This document shows positions 24,112-35,485 of a stretch of 64,000 nt of DNA, piece after piece. Source of the stretch: Malus domestica (taxonomy: Eukaryota; Streptophyta; Magnoliopsida; Rosales; Rosaceae). Each line of letters opens with the position of its first letter. Position 1 is the first letter of the stretch. The position numbers were made by a program, and so were the translations under genes. The stretch is from assembly GCF_042453785.1 (NCBI RefSeq), contig NC_091665.1, positions 27,204,501-27,268,500 on the forward strand. Direction: 5' to 3'. The notes beneath the pieces are model-generated. The model saw nothing but the letters and a program-made list of their open reading frames with translations. It was not told where the DNA came from and ran no database searches.

Positions 24112-24608
24112 TGTTGAGTTTGCTGCAGCGGAAACAGCAGCTTGCTGCTAGTGTAAATCACAAGAAATAAAACACAAGTAAACAGAAATTAAAGATGAAC
24201 AAAAGGACACCAGAATTTTGTGGAAAAAACCCCCCAATGTGAAGGGAAAAACCACAGGACAAAGTCCAAAATACTTCCACTAAGAAATGGGATTACAAGC
24301 ACCAATCTCTCTAAACTTTAGAGGCTGACTGACTCAAGAGCACTCACAAACTCTTGGATGAACTCACTATTTTTCTGTTACTAACCCTCTTATTTTTGAG
24401 CTACAGGCTAACAACATATAAATATTCATAATCAACTCCGTTCTAGAAAACTATGGAAGGGGATAGACAAAGCAATCAATATTGGGCTGCTTTACATTTA
24501 CTCAGTTCTTGAAAACTGGAAAGACCTTTCTTTGTCCAAGGATATTGCTTCTTAGACAGCTGCACATTAAAGATGGGCATTTAATTTCATGAGGAGGGAA
24601 TACTAACA
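24112..24608 (-). repeat. 3' LTR of the Copia element
   Basis: A 497-bp direct repeat of 28613-29109, reading TGTTAGTATT...CTCAACA on the minus strand. The polyprotein stop codon (24603-24605) lies in its first bases. Confidence 0.96.
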
Positions 24609-27600
24609 ATCTCCCCCTTCCCGACTCGTGTCGAAGAAACGCAAACCTCCTGATGTTGTGCACTGCTCATGTTTTCCTTTAGGAAGAGCCTTCGTCAACA
24701 TATCAGACTTGTTGTCGTTGGTATGAACTTTGTCCAGCTGCAACAATTTTTTCCCAAGCACATCTCGAATCCAATGATACCTGATATCAATGTGTTTAGA
24801 CTTGTAGTGAAAGCTTGGATTCTTACTGAGATGGATTGCACTTTGATTGTCGCAGTAGATGACAAACGTTTTCTGGTGTAGACCAAGTTCTTTGAAATAT
24901 CTCTTCAACCACAACATCTCCTTGCAACATTCAGTAATGGCAATGTACTCTGCCTCTGTAGTAGACAATGCCACACATTTTTGCAATTTAGATTGCCAAG
25001 ACACCGCTCCCCCTGCAAAAGTAAATAAATAGCCTGAAGTTGATCTTTTTGTGTCTCTGTCTCCTGCCAAATCTGCATCCGTGAAGCCTTCGAGAACAGG
25101 CTTATTATTTCCAAAACACAAACATAACTTTGCAGTACCTCTAAGGTACCTTAGAATCCATTTAACTGCTGCCCAATGCTCCTTCCCAGGATTTGCAAGA
25201 AATCTACTCACCACTCCTACTGCATAGGCAAGGTCTGGCCTAGTGCAAACCATTGCATACATTAAACTTCCTACGGCTGAAGCATAGGGAATTTTCTTCA
25301 TTTCTTCCATTTCTTCCTTTGTTGAAGGGCATTGGCTGTTGCTTAGCTTGAAGTGAGCAGCAAATGGACAGCTTACAGACTTGGCTTTGTCCATGTTGAA
25401 CCTTTCAAGTACTTTCTCAATATATCTTTCTTGAGACAACCACAATTTGCCTTCTTTCCTGTCTCGAGAGATTTGCATGCCAAGAATTTGTTTCGCAGGT
25501 CCCAAATCCTTCATATCAAAGGATTTGCTTAACTTTTTCTTCAACTTGTCAATCTTATCAGCCTCCGGACCAACAATTAACATATCGTCCACATATAGAA
25601 GCAATATAATGAAATCCTTACTGGAAGATTTTTGAATGAACACACAATGATCAGAAGCTGTCTTCTTGAACCCATTATCAACCATGAAGGACTCAAATTT
25701 CTTGTACCATTGTCTCGGAGCTTGTTTAAGTCCATATAGACTCTTTTTCAGCTTGCAGACCATATGCTCCTTCCCTTTGATTTTAAAACCTTCCGGCTGC
25801 TCCATATAAATATCTTCATGCAAATCACCATGTAGAAAGGCTGTTTTGACATCTAATTGCTCAATCTCCAGATTCATGCTTGCAGCCAATCCCAGAACAA
25901 CACGAATTGAAGTCATTTTCACAACAGGCGAGAATATCTCATCAAAATCAATGCCTTTCTTCTGTGCATACCCCTTCACAACCAATCTCGCTTTGTACCT
26001 TGGTTTTGAGTTTTCAGTTTCTTTTAGCTTGAAAACCCATTTGTTTGGAAGAACTTTCTTTCCCTTTGGTCTTTCCACCAAATCATACGTATGATTCTTA
26101 TGCAAGGAATTCATCTCCTCTTGCATAGCTTTCAACCATTCTTCTTTGTGAACATCATACTGCACTTCTTGGAAGCATTCGGGTTCGCCACTATCTGTAA
26201 GTAGGACATATTCATGTGGCGAATATTTCACGGATGGTACACGTTGTCTGTTGGACCTTCTTAACTCCATATCTTGTTCACGCGTGGGTTGTTCTTCTTG
26301 AATCTCTTCAGCATTAGAATCTGCCGGTACATTTTCTTGGCCATCAAGATCTTTATCTGGTTCAGCTCCCCCTTCAACATCGTGAGCTACAACATGAGAA
26401 ATTGGATCGAAATCAATCAGACTATCAAAATAAGGCTGATCACATTTTGCATTCTTCTCAAAATCTTCAATTGTCTGGTCTTCAAAGAAAACCACATCTC
26501 GACTTCGAACCACTTTCTTGCTTACAGGATCCCACAATCTGTAGCCAAATTTTTCATCTCCATAACCCAAAAATACACATTGCTTGGCCTTGTCATCAAG
26601 CTTTGATCTCTCCTCCTTGGGTATATGCACAGATGCTTTGCAACCGAATGTCTTCAAGTGTCCATATGAGACACCTTTCTTACTCCATACCTTCTCTGGA
26701 ACATCTCCATTTAAGGGTGATGAAGGAGACAAATTAATCAAATAACATGATGTTCTCATTGCCTCCCCCCAAAAAGTTTTGGGCAATTTTGCATGAGACA
26801 ACAAACATCTTATTTTTTCCACAATGGTGCGATTCATCCTTTCCGCAACACCATTGTGTTGTGGAGTTCTCGGAACAGATTGCTCATGTCTAATGCCATG
26901 CATTTTACAATACTCATCAAATGGCCCCAAGTACTCACCGCCATTGTCGGTGCGAATGCATTTTAGTTTCACTCCTGTCTCTCTTTCCACCATAGCATGA
27001 AAGGTTTTAAATGTTGACAGCACCTGGTCTTTTGTTTTTAAAGCATATGCCCAAACTTTTCTTGAATGATCATCTATAAAAGTGACAAAATAAGAAGCAC
27101 CACCCAAGGATTTAACTTTCAGTGGCCCACACACATCCGAGTAAACCATGTCTAAAATATTTGATTTTCTTTCATGGTTTCTTTGAAAGGAAACTCTATG
27201 TTGCTTGCCAATTAAACAATGAATGCAGCTGTTTATGTGCGTACCTTTAATTTCAGGGAGGATTTCTTTCTTTGCAAGAATCTGCAAACCCTTCTCACTC
27301 ATATGACCCAGCCGCTTGTGCCATAGATCGATCGAAACATCATTTTCCATTGCATTCAGCTCACCCTTCCATAGTTGAGCATGGGTTCTGTACAGAGTGC
27401 AGCATTTTCTTCCTCTTGCAATTACGAGGGATCCCTTTTTGAGCTTCCATCTCCCATTTGAAAACTTATTCTTGTATCCGGCATCATCCAACTTTCCGAC
27501 AGAAATTAAATTTAGGCGTAGGTCTGGCACATGTCTAACCTCCATGAGCATGAGTTTGCTACCACGATCAGTTTCTAGAATCACTTCACCAATCCCTGCA

Positions 27601-28580
27601 ATTTTTGATGTATCCTTATTTCCCATCTTCACTATGCCAAAATCACCAGCCTTATATGATGAAAAAAATGCCTTGTTCGAAGTAGCATGAAAGGAGGCTC
27701 CGGAGTCTACTGTCCAAGTGGTATCTTCATAAGACATATTCAAGCATGATTTTTCACACTCCGAGAGAACAATAATATCACCATCAGAGGATATAGCAGC
27801 AGTATCTTTCTCTTCATGTTTTTCTTCATTTTTCTTTTCCTTCTTGAGCTTTCTGCATTCTCTTCTGTAGTGACCTTTTAGACCACAATAATGACATACG
27901 ACATCCTTTCTTGGCCTTGATTTGCTTCTTGACCTCCCATGAGACTGAGGATAAGCACTTCTATTTTTATTCCTCCCCCTCTTCTCTACAACCAAAGCTT
28001 CTGAGTAGGAGGATTCTGTGGATTTTCTTCTCGTTTCTTCGTTCAGCAAACTAGCAGTAACTTGATTCATGGACAGGACTCCATCTGAAGCAGAGTTGTT
28101 CACAGAAATGGCCAAGGTTTCCCAACTGTCTGGAAGAGAACTGAGAAGCAGGAGAGCTTGTAGTTCATCATCCAACACCATATTCATTGAAGAGAGCTGA
28201 TTGACAATGTTTTGCATTTCGTTCAAGTGTTCGTTGACGGAGGTGCCTTCTTTGAACTTTAAATTGACAAGTTTTTTCATCAAAAAAACTTTGTTGCCCG
28301 CTGTCTTTCTTTCGTATAAGCTTTCAAGCTTCTTCCACAACGAAAGTGCGTTAGTCTCCTTTGAAACGTGGTGATACACACTATCATCAAGCCATTGCCT
28401 GATAACTCCAATGGTTCTTCGGTTTTGTTTCTTCCATTCCTCATCGGACATTTTTTCCGGCTTGTCACCTTCAATTGGACCGAACATATCCTTGCAATAC
28501 AGTAAGTCCTCCATTTTTGACTTCCAAATAATGTAGTTTCTTCCATTTAGGCTCACCATTCGACTTGTGTTGACATCCAT
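24603..28580 (-). CDS. Copia gag-pol polyprotein, 1325 residues, intact frame
   Basis: A single open frame. Gag has a UBN2-type capsid region (about 1-200) and a CCHC knuckle C-x2-C-x4-H-x4-C at 229-242. Aspartic protease has DSGA with D292. Integrase has an HHCC-like zinc region (H421, H426, C452, C455) and D482, D545, E580. Reverse transcriptase has YVDD at 996-999, and RNase H follows with the TEAEY and CDNQSA motifs. The domain order PR-IN-RT-RH defines Ty1/Copia; the wording of motifs is close to Tnt1-type (Tork-like) elements. All key residues named here are present, so the element may be autonomous. The last codons read through the polypurine tract and use a stop at the edge of the 3' LTR. 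Confidence 0.97.
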   Translation of the reverse strand: MDVNTSRMVSLNGRNYIIWKSKMEDLLYCKDMFGPIEGDKPEKMSDEEWKKQNRRTIGVIRQWLDDSVYHHVSKETNALSLWKKLESLYERKTAGNKVFLMKKLVNLKFKEGTSVNEHLNEMQNIVNQLSSMNMVLDDELQALLLLSSLPDSWETLAISVNNSASDGVLSMNQVTASLLNEETRRKSTESSYSEALVVEKRGRNKNRSAYPQSHGRSRSKSRPRKDVVCHYCGLKGHYRRECRKLKKEKKNEEKHEEKDTAAISSDGDIIVLSECEKSCLNMSYEDTTWTVDSGASFHATSNKAFFSSYKAGDFGIVKMGNKDTSKIAGIGEVILETDRGSKLMLMEVRHVPDLRLNLISVGKLDDAGYKNKFSNGRWKLKKGSLVIARGRKCCTLYRTHAQLWKGELNAMENDVSIDLWHKRLGHMSEKGLQILAKKEILPEIKGTHINSCIHCLIGKQHRVSFQRNHERKSNILDMVYSDVCGPLKVKSLGGASYFVTFIDDHSRKVWAYALKTKDQVLSTFKTFHAMVERETGVKLKCIRTDNGGEYLGPFDEYCKMHGIRHEQSVPRTPQHNGVAERMNRTIVEKIRCLLSHAKLPKTFWGEAMRTSCYLINLSPSSPLNGDVPEKVWSKKGVSYGHLKTFGCKASVHIPKEERSKLDDKAKQCVFLGYGDEKFGYRLWDPVSKKVVRSRDVVFFEDQTIEDFEKNAKCDQPYFDSLIDFDPISHVVAHDVEGGAEPDKDLDGQENVPADSNAEEIQEEQPTREQDMELRRSNRQRVPSVKYSPHEYVLLTDSGEPECFQEVQYDVHKEEWLKAMQEEMNSLHKNHTYDLVERPKGKKVLPNKWVFKLKETENSKPRYKARLVVKGYAQKKGIDFDEIFSPVVKMTSIRVVLGLAASMNLEIEQLDVKTAFLHGDLHEDIYMEQPEGFKIKGKEHMVCKLKKSLYGLKQAPRQWYKKFESFMVDNGFKKTASDHCVFIQKSSSKDFIILLLYVDDMLIVGPEADKIDKLKKKLSKSFDMKDLGPAKQILGMQISRDRKEGKLWLSQERYIEKVLERFNMDKAKSVSCPFAAHFKLSNSQCPSTKEEMEEMKKIPYASAVGSLMYAMVCTRPDLAYAVGVVSRFLANPGKEHWAAVKWILRYLRGTAKLCLCFGNNKPVLEGFTDADLAGDRDTKRSTSGYLFTFAGGAVSWQSKLQKCVALSTTEAEYIAITECCKEMLWLKRYFKELGLHQKTFVIYCDNQSAIHLSKNPSFHYKSKHIDIRYHWIRDVLGKKLLQLDKVHTNDNKSDMLTKALPKGKHEQCTTSGGLRFFDTSREGGDC
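24611..24621 (-). other. Polypurine tract of the Copia element
   Basis: On the minus strand GGAAGGGGGAG followed by AT lies directly before the 3' LTR start TGTTAG. It primes plus-strand synthesis in LTR retrotransposons. Confidence 0.85.
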
Positions 28581-28594
28581 GATCTACAAAGCAA

Positions 28595-28610
28595 CCCGGC
28601 TCTGATGCCA
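28595..28610 (-). other. Primer-binding site, initiator tRNA-Met type
   Basis: On the minus strand TGGCATCAGAGCCGGG begins two bases after the 5' LTR. It matches the TGGTATCAGAGC consensus of initiator-Met tRNA-primed plant Copia elements with one change in the first twelve bases. Confidence 0.9.
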
Positions 28611-28612
28611 AT

Positions 28613-29109
28613 TGTTGAGTTTGCTGCAGCGGAAACAGCAGCTTGCTGCTAGTGTAAATCACAAGAAATAAAACACAAGTAAACAGAAATTAAAGATGAA
28701 CAAAAGGACACCAGAATTTTGTGGAAAAAACCCCCCAATGTGAAGGGAAAAACCACAGGACAAAGTCCAAAATACTTCCACTAAGAAATGGGATTACAAG
28801 CACCAATCTCTCTAAACTTTAGAGGCTGACTGACTCAAGAGCACTCACAAACTCTTGGATGAACTCACTATTTTTCTGTTACTAACCCTCTTATTTTTGA
28901 GCTACAGGCTAACAACATATAAATATTCATAATCAACTCCGTTCTGGAAAACTATGGAAGGGGATAGACAAAGCAATCAATATTGGGCTGCTTTACATTT
29001 ACTCAGTTCTTGAAAACTGGAAAGACCTTTCTTTGTCCAAGGATATTGCTTCTTAGACAGCTGCACATTAAAGATGGGCATTTAATTTCATGAGGAGGGA
29101 ATACTAACA
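28613..29109 (-). repeat. 5' LTR of the Copia element
   Basis: A 497-bp direct repeat, identical to 24112-24608 except for one base at 28946. It would carry the promoter of the element, reading leftward. Confidence 0.96.
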
Positions 29110-29114
29110 AAAAG

Positions 29115-29935
29115 GATGCAAAAAATCAACTTGATACCTCTTTCTTCTCTTCTCTTCCTTGTTTTCTATTTCCATTTGCTCTTTCTCTTTCAACCCTTTG
29201 TAATGAAGCTTTTCAGAACATCTGTAAAGAGAACCGTTTAATCCAAACGTCAAAAGGAAGACAATTGATCAAGATGCAAACAAAACAAAGTGACATCCAG
29301 TGCCAGGTCATTAGCCAAGAAATTAACGGCAGACATAACAAAAATTAATTAGCAATTTAAATGCGTCACAACATAACACCAAAACTTATTAATTAAAAAT
29401 AAATGACAAAAAATACAGTAAGAGCCTTAAACAGTATCAATAAACACTGACTAACCTCTGACAAGTTACCAATTTGACAAGGGCTTGTTTATTTTCTCCA
29501 GCTTCAAAATAATATCCAAAACAATTACTTTTTTGTATCAGCAGCGGATGAAGAAGAAGAAGAAGAAACCTTATCCATAACCTCTAGTTTTCAGATCCAG
29601 GAAGTAGTTGTTGCAGAGAGATTAATTGTGAATAGAGTAGAAAGAGCGACTGGTTCAAAATTTAGGAGGATCCAACAAAGCAAAAGCAAGAGAGAGAGAG
29701 AGTAGTTAAGAATTGAGGAGGATCTAATGAAACGAGAGAGAGGGGAAGACTAGTTCAGAATTTACTTGAATTGGCTTTTGAGTTCCAAATGCTCTTCCGG
29801 AAAAGCAATGAGTAAGAGATGAACAGTTAAAAAAGCTTAAGAAAGGGCACATGGGATGGGGCCTCTCTTTACGCGGTTTGCGAACATGGTTTTGAAATTT
29901 CCTAGTTAATTAGTCACCAATTTCTTCAATTTCCA
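29115..29935 (-). promoter_or_regulatory. TNL1 5' flank, right part
   Basis: Continues the flank interrupted by the Copia element. It is closely similar to 36510-37200 upstream of TNL2, including the exon-like stretch around GAAGCTTTTCAGAACATCTG and the GGGCACATGGGATGGGGCC block (29848-29866). Similarity to the TNL2 flank ends at about 29935. A degenerate second copy of the TIR-exon edge (GCAGCGGATGAAGAAG and CTCTAGTTTTCAGATCC) is visible at 29540-29600. Confidence 0.6.
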
Positions 29936-29999
29936 TAAATATATACTATTAAATTGAGTCATGTCTAAATGTGCAGTCTAGATTGATAGAATGACTACG

Positions 30000-30650
30000 C
30001 ATCATGCCACATTATCTTTGATAGAACGGTTTAGGGAGGACGCCCTCTTCCAGCAGTTCTACCAAGCAATGTTATGTTTAATTTATCCAATATTTTTCAA
30101 CCTGCAAATAATTACTCCAATGCTGGCAATGTAGCCTGGAGACCTGCTTCTGGTATTCATCCATAAAACAAATCACTTTTATATTTTGAAACATGTCTTT
30201 CTTTGATGGAGAATAGTTTCTTATTTTTCACTTTAAAAGGCTTTCAACAACAGCAACCGATGCCTGGTCTTGATGCTCGGCACATGGCACCCCCAGCTGG
30301 AGGAAGGCCACTGAAGACAGTTGCTCCTTCTCATGCTGAGGAAAAGCAGCAGGCCAATTAGTAGAAATCCAGAGTACCAGAATTGGAGAAACATCTTGTA
30401 GATCAACTGAGTACAGAGGAGGTTAACTCACTGAACTCAAAGTTCAAAGAACCAACTGAAGCTGATAAAAAGGTACTTAGAACTTTAATGTTTCCCCAAT
30501 TTTCTCATCTTGAGCAGCAAAGTTATGTGTGCATGTTACTTCCTGATAAGTGTCAAATCATAACAAATATCCCAGAGACTTGGGGAAAGAAATCTTGGAT
30601 GCTAGAGAGAAAATTGAATATTTCGGGGTCAAAATGCAGTTCAGCCATCG
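30000..30650 (+). pseudogene. Fragment of an Eps15-like EH-domain protein gene (EH/Pan1 type)
   Basis: Exon-like pieces on the plus strand read, in order, FQQFYQAM (near 30047), GNVAWRPASG (about 30128-30160), GFQQQQPMPGLDARHM through KSRVPELEKHLVDQ to EPTEADKKV (about 30238-30473), and after an acceptor GKEILDAREKIEYFGVKMQ (about 30575-30640). The linker and coiled-coil wording is that of the plant EH-domain endocytic proteins (Eps15/Pan1-like, TPLATE complex). Two adjacent TAG codons (30360-30365) interrupt the frame, and the EH domains and C-terminus are absent. Family name is from memory of the motif; fragment status is clear. Confidence 0.55.
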
Positions 30651-30740
30651 AACTTGTAATGTATCTTTTGTATTTCATTTCTTTGTGTATGCATCTCACT
30701 TTTTCTTCATTCTTTTCTTCCCTTAGCTTGTAGCGCGACG

Positions 30741-31301
30741 TATAATTTTTCTCCTTAATTTTGGAATGTTCCTAGTCCTATTGAAGCAAAGAGCCCTATA
30801 GTTTTATCGTTGTTACAAATTCGATGATTGTATTATTAAACTGAAGCTGTGCCTTTATTTTTTTCAGCCTTAATTTGCTGTAATTTCCTACCCTCTCTAA
30901 TAAAATTTGTTTCGCTGATCTTTGTATGATGCAAACAAGAACACTGAGTTTTGCCGGTGTTAGTCCAATCGGGTCATTCATATTTTTTGCTCATTGCAGT
31001 TGAGCCATCGAACAATCGCATATTTTTGTCGTGTCAAATGTTCAAACAATCGCACTTGGTCATGAGTTTTTTACTTTGCCCTGGCATGGTGTGTTAATTA
31101 ATGTCTCTGTTTATGATATAAAGGTAAATCAAGTTTTAAAGATAACAAAAAGGCTATTATACACTTGTCCGTAACTAGCGCTTTATAATGTATAAAGCAT
31201 AAACAATACCAAAATAATAAAAGCCTTGCCTATTTGTTGTTTTATTTCTTGGTCAGACAAGTGAGCTATCAAAGTACAAATTTGCCTTAAAAAAGTTTTT
31301 C
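30741..31301. other. Intergenic, 3' side of TNL2
   Basis: AT-rich sequence. Short open frames here look random. It would contain the TNL2 3' UTR at its right end. Nothing else is supported. Confidence 0.4.
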
Positions 31302-34300
31302 CTAATCACTTTCATTTGCTTCAAACTCATCACTTGATCCACTAACTTGAGGCTCATCTCCTGATCCACCACCTTTGGAATCATCATCTTGTCTTGTTTG
31401 TTCTTCTACTTTTGGTCCCCTCGACATGAACACATGACCAAATTTGAATTTCTCAGCATCTTCGGCATACAATGGGCATATGCCACAGCTTTCCACCTTC
31501 ATTGAATCCAACATGCAGAAGACAACAGAGGCCTCTTTGGCAAGTTTGTAAACATCAGGGGAGCAGTTTTTTCCTACCTCTTCACTTCTAAAGGCCTCAT
31601 TCCACACATACACGTGATGTTGGCCGTCACGGTTGTAGGCGCGTGGGATAATGTACTCAGAGCTGAACAGTTCATGGCTTTCACCCATGAATTTGACAAA
31701 GAAATTAGCTCTGACCCTCCAGACGTCACACCACACCTCTGAAACACAAGAAAGAACAACAGAGAGAGCGAAACCAAATAAACCTGTTCGAAACCAATCT
31801 GGACAAAGCTCGATGTCTACTGAAGATCCCTCATTTTGATAGCTGAACCAATTTGGAATTTCTTTTCCTGGACATGCAATGTTAATCTGAGGCCAGGGAT
31901 TATGAGGCAAGAAATAGTGCTTTAATGGCGCAACAGTTGCCATTCGCATAATTGTAATCTGTGCTTCATCCATTATGTTGCTCCTTGAATTATTATCTAA
32001 TTTTGGGCAATTAGCAAAATCTCTGAAACAATAATTAGGTTTATCCCAACCTTGTGTGAGTGCTGTCCTTGAACTTGACACTATCTTCAGCGACGTGCAG
32101 CCTTGAGCTTTAACATTACATAGCACTGGGAGCTCTGGTATAGATTGAAGCCGCTTGCAGTTGATTAAGTTGAGTATGGACAACCGAGAAGCTTGTTTGA
32201 TGCTTGCTGGTATTTCCAATATACCGCTATAGCTGAGTTCTAGTTCTTCTAAAGAGATAAACCCAACAGAGCTGGAAGGCAATTTTTCAAGTCTCCGACA
32301 GCCCCAAAAGTCGAGACGTTTAAGATTGGTTAAACTGTAGATACCTGTTGGGACATCCTTAAGTTGATAGCAGCCCCTAAGGTTTAAATCTTGAAGCCCA
32401 TTTAGATTTCCTATAGACGAAGGAAGCATTTCGACAGCTGTGTCTTCCAAACAAAGACACGCCAAATGTTCCATTGGCTTCAAGATTTCAGGGAATTTGG
32501 AAAATCTAGAGCACTTTGTGAGATCAAGACTTTCAAGATATTTCAACTTACAGATTGATGAGGGTAGCTCTGTAATTGCTGTTTGAATTAAACTTAAGGA
32601 CTTCATATGTTCCATGGGCTCCAAAATCTCTGGAAAGTTTTCAAATTTGGAGCACGAATAGAGATCGAGTTTCTCGAGATTTTTCAACTTACACCTGTTG
32701 CTTGGAAGTTTCTTAAGGTCTTCGCATTTCCTTAGATTCAAGTAAGAAATATTTTCGTTAGACCAAACTGATTCAGGCAACTCCTTTATACCACTGCATT
32801 CTAAATTTAAGTATTGAATATTTCCTGGCATCTCTGGAAGATACTTGAGACTGTAGCAGAATCCAAGATGAAGATGAGTAAGCTTGTCAAGATGTTGAAA
32901 ATACGAAGGAATTTCAACCAAACTTTCACAGCCCCTGAGATTTATCTCCACAATTTTTAGACTCCTAGAGAGATTTGGAACTTCAGTTAGATTTGAACAG
33001 CGCCGCAGATCAATCACTTGTAAGTTGACAAGTATCTGCAACAAATTAAATAGAAATATAAAGAATTAATATAATTTCTACACTTGATTTTATACAAGAA
33101 TTAAAATAGGCATATAATATAATATACCTCGTCTTCTTTCCAAAGCTTCTTAACTTTGCTATGTGGCATATGAAGCTCAACTAGATTTTCCGGACAAAAA
33201 TTTGACGGCAAAGATTCCAGTGGATATCCCCAGCAGTAAAGATAACGAAGAGAATTAGGAAGGTCTAGAGAAGCGGTCAATTTGCCAAACGAGCTAATTA
33301 GTAGCACTATTAGGTTAAACATCTTTTTGAAGCATGCACGTTTCAATGGTTGGTATTCAAGATTATTCCCATTAACCATTATGCCTTCAACATTTGGAGT
33401 TTTCTGAGAATAAGAAGAAAGTTTAAATGTGAATATAAACATATTAAAATGTAATGCACATTTGGAATGGAGAGTATTTGCAATGGTAATCATGTACAAG
33501 TGTCTTAGTCTAGTCAAATATCCAACATAATTGTATCTTCCTCTACTTGTCTAAATAAACAAACATTTGTTCATATTCCAAACACTTCCTAACAAAATAA
33601 ATATTCAATCAAATTCATCTTTTAACAATCTCACTTCTTTATTATAAATTAGTTTTACTTTGTTCTGTTATCATCTCAAGTTTGTAATTTTTTTTTTCTA
33701 AAAAAAAAAAGAAAAGAAAAAAATTGGATGCATTTGGCTCTTACCGTGTTACTCTTCAATACATGATAGATATCCTCATCAGTGAACAACCTACTCCGCT
33801 TACTAGGATCTTTAATATATTGTTCTTGAACAATTGTCCTTCCCATTTCTTGTAGCAAATCGTGCATCTCTATGATTTCGCTTCCCCACTTTGAATCAAT
33901 TGATATGAGAGACATATCAATGAGAATTCTAATTCCGGTTGTCGCAAAGAATCTACGAACATTTAACATTCGTTTTACCCTATCCACAGGCCACCCTTTA
34001 CAAAAACATGCTATATCCAGAAATATCTCCTTCTCATTTCTTTCCAATCTATCATAACTTATTCTCAACACTTTCTGAATATCTTCACTGGGAAATCGTT
34101 TCAATTTGTTGAATTCATCTTCCCATTCTTCTTTGCTCTTGCAATTGAAGAACGACGACCCCAGAACTGTAAGAGCTAAAGGAACGCCTTTGGCATAAGC
34201 CACCACCTTTTTTGCCAACTCCTTATAATCTGTTCTACGAGTATTGTTATCCTTGAAAGCATGCGAATAGAAGAGTTGAAGAGCATCATCCGGTTTTAAT

Positions 34301-35485
34301 ACCTCAACCTCATAAATATTATCCTCTTCAACAGTTTGCCTAAGTGTGCCCCTATTTCTAGTTGTGATAATGATTCTACTTCCAGTGCCAAACTGGAGAC
34401 GACTGCCAGCTAAACATTCCAATTGCTTAGAATCACTCACATCATCAAGAACAATGAGGACCTTTGTACGCCTGAGCCTTTCTCGAACATAAGTTGATCC
34501 TATGGATAAACCTTCTTCCTTTAATATCTCCTTAAGAAGTGTTTTTTCCAAGTAATCTGGTCCACTTGCTTTTTCTGAGTTCTCCCTAACATTCTTAAGA
34601 AAAGAAGAAGCTTCAAATTTAGAAGAGTGTCTGCGAAATACAGCCTCGGCAAGGGTGGTCTTGCCAATACCACCCATTCCCCAAATACCTACAGTGATGC
34701 AAGCGTTCGGTGAATGAATGACTAAAAGCGATTCGACCTGCTCGATGCGTTCAATTCCAACAGAGCCCTTTAAATCGCAGGATGATGCGCAACACAATTT
34801 GGTCCAAATATCTTCAACAACTTTCTTAACTAAATCAGCATCCGTCCTGGCATATATATGTAGGAAAGTAATAGTTAGTTTTAAATATTTATACCTTACA
34901 AAATCTTAGCAAAATAAAATCATCACAAGTTTAAAGAAAATTTATAATTTTATACAAGTTAAAAGAATTAGTTAGTTACCCATAATTTTTTGAATCAAAC
35001 CCAGATATATTTGCTGCATTCGTCAAAGCACCCCTCCACTTGTGCACCTTGTCGATACTGTTCTGGAAACGTTGTTCAAGTTGAGCAAATGCAACCTCAT
35101 AACTCCCCCGTTGTTTTCGTACATCCGATGGAAGGGTGTCGTAAAAAATGGGTATAACCAACTGGCCATGTTTTTTCTTGCATTCTAGGATATGCACAAG
35201 CTCATCCAAACACCACGTGGAAGAAGCGTAGTCTTTCGAGAAAATGATCACCGAAAGCTCTGATTCCTTGATTGCTTCGAGAAGGGCAGGTGCGATTTCA
35301 TCTCCTCTCTTAAGCTCGTCATCAATATAGGTTGTGATTTTTTTCTGAAGTAAGGCAGCATGGAGGTGGCTGGTGAAAGTACGGCGGGTGTCCTCACCTC
35401 TGAAACTAATAAACACATCGTACTTTTTTGTATCATCAGCATCAGCAGGAGCAGCAGCGGATGAAGAAGAAGAAGCGATATCCAT
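31302..35485 (-). CDS. TNL2: intact TIR-NB-LRR immune receptor
   Basis: Four exons (minus): 34980-35485, 33745-34846, 33128-33403, 31302-33035; all GT-AG, joined length 3618 nt, 1205 residues, no stop. The TIR domain (about 21-165) has YDVFISFRGEDTRRTF and WCLDEL; E95 is the candidate NADase glutamate. The NB-ARC has P-loop GMGGIGKTT with K231, kinase-2 LIVLDD near 299, GVPLAL near 389, LDIACF near 445 and MHD at 496-498. LRRs run from about 560 to 970, and a C-JID post-LRR domain starts near 1015 (PGKEIPNWFSY). The acidic, glycine-rich C-tail ends EANESD. TIR proteins of this class cleave NAD+ on activation and signal through EDS1 (family knowledge). The effector recognised is unknown. The start codon is supported by the TNL1 comparison. 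It is the only intact receptor in the window. Confidence 0.93.

Larger units (their letters stand above)
24112..29109 (-). mobile_element. Young complete Ty1/Copia retrotransposon
   Basis: The element is 4998 bp with two 497-bp LTRs, TG...CA ends on its own strand, a primer-binding site, one long gag-pol frame and a polypurine tract. It is flanked by AAAAG at 24107-24111 and 29110-29114 (5-bp target duplication). The LTRs differ by one base by my reading (A at 24445, G at 28946). The uninterrupted target is preserved in the paralogous flank of TNL2 at about 36500-36510 (CACACAAAAAGGATGC), so the insertion is new relative to the duplication or unique to this copy. Confidence 0.97.
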
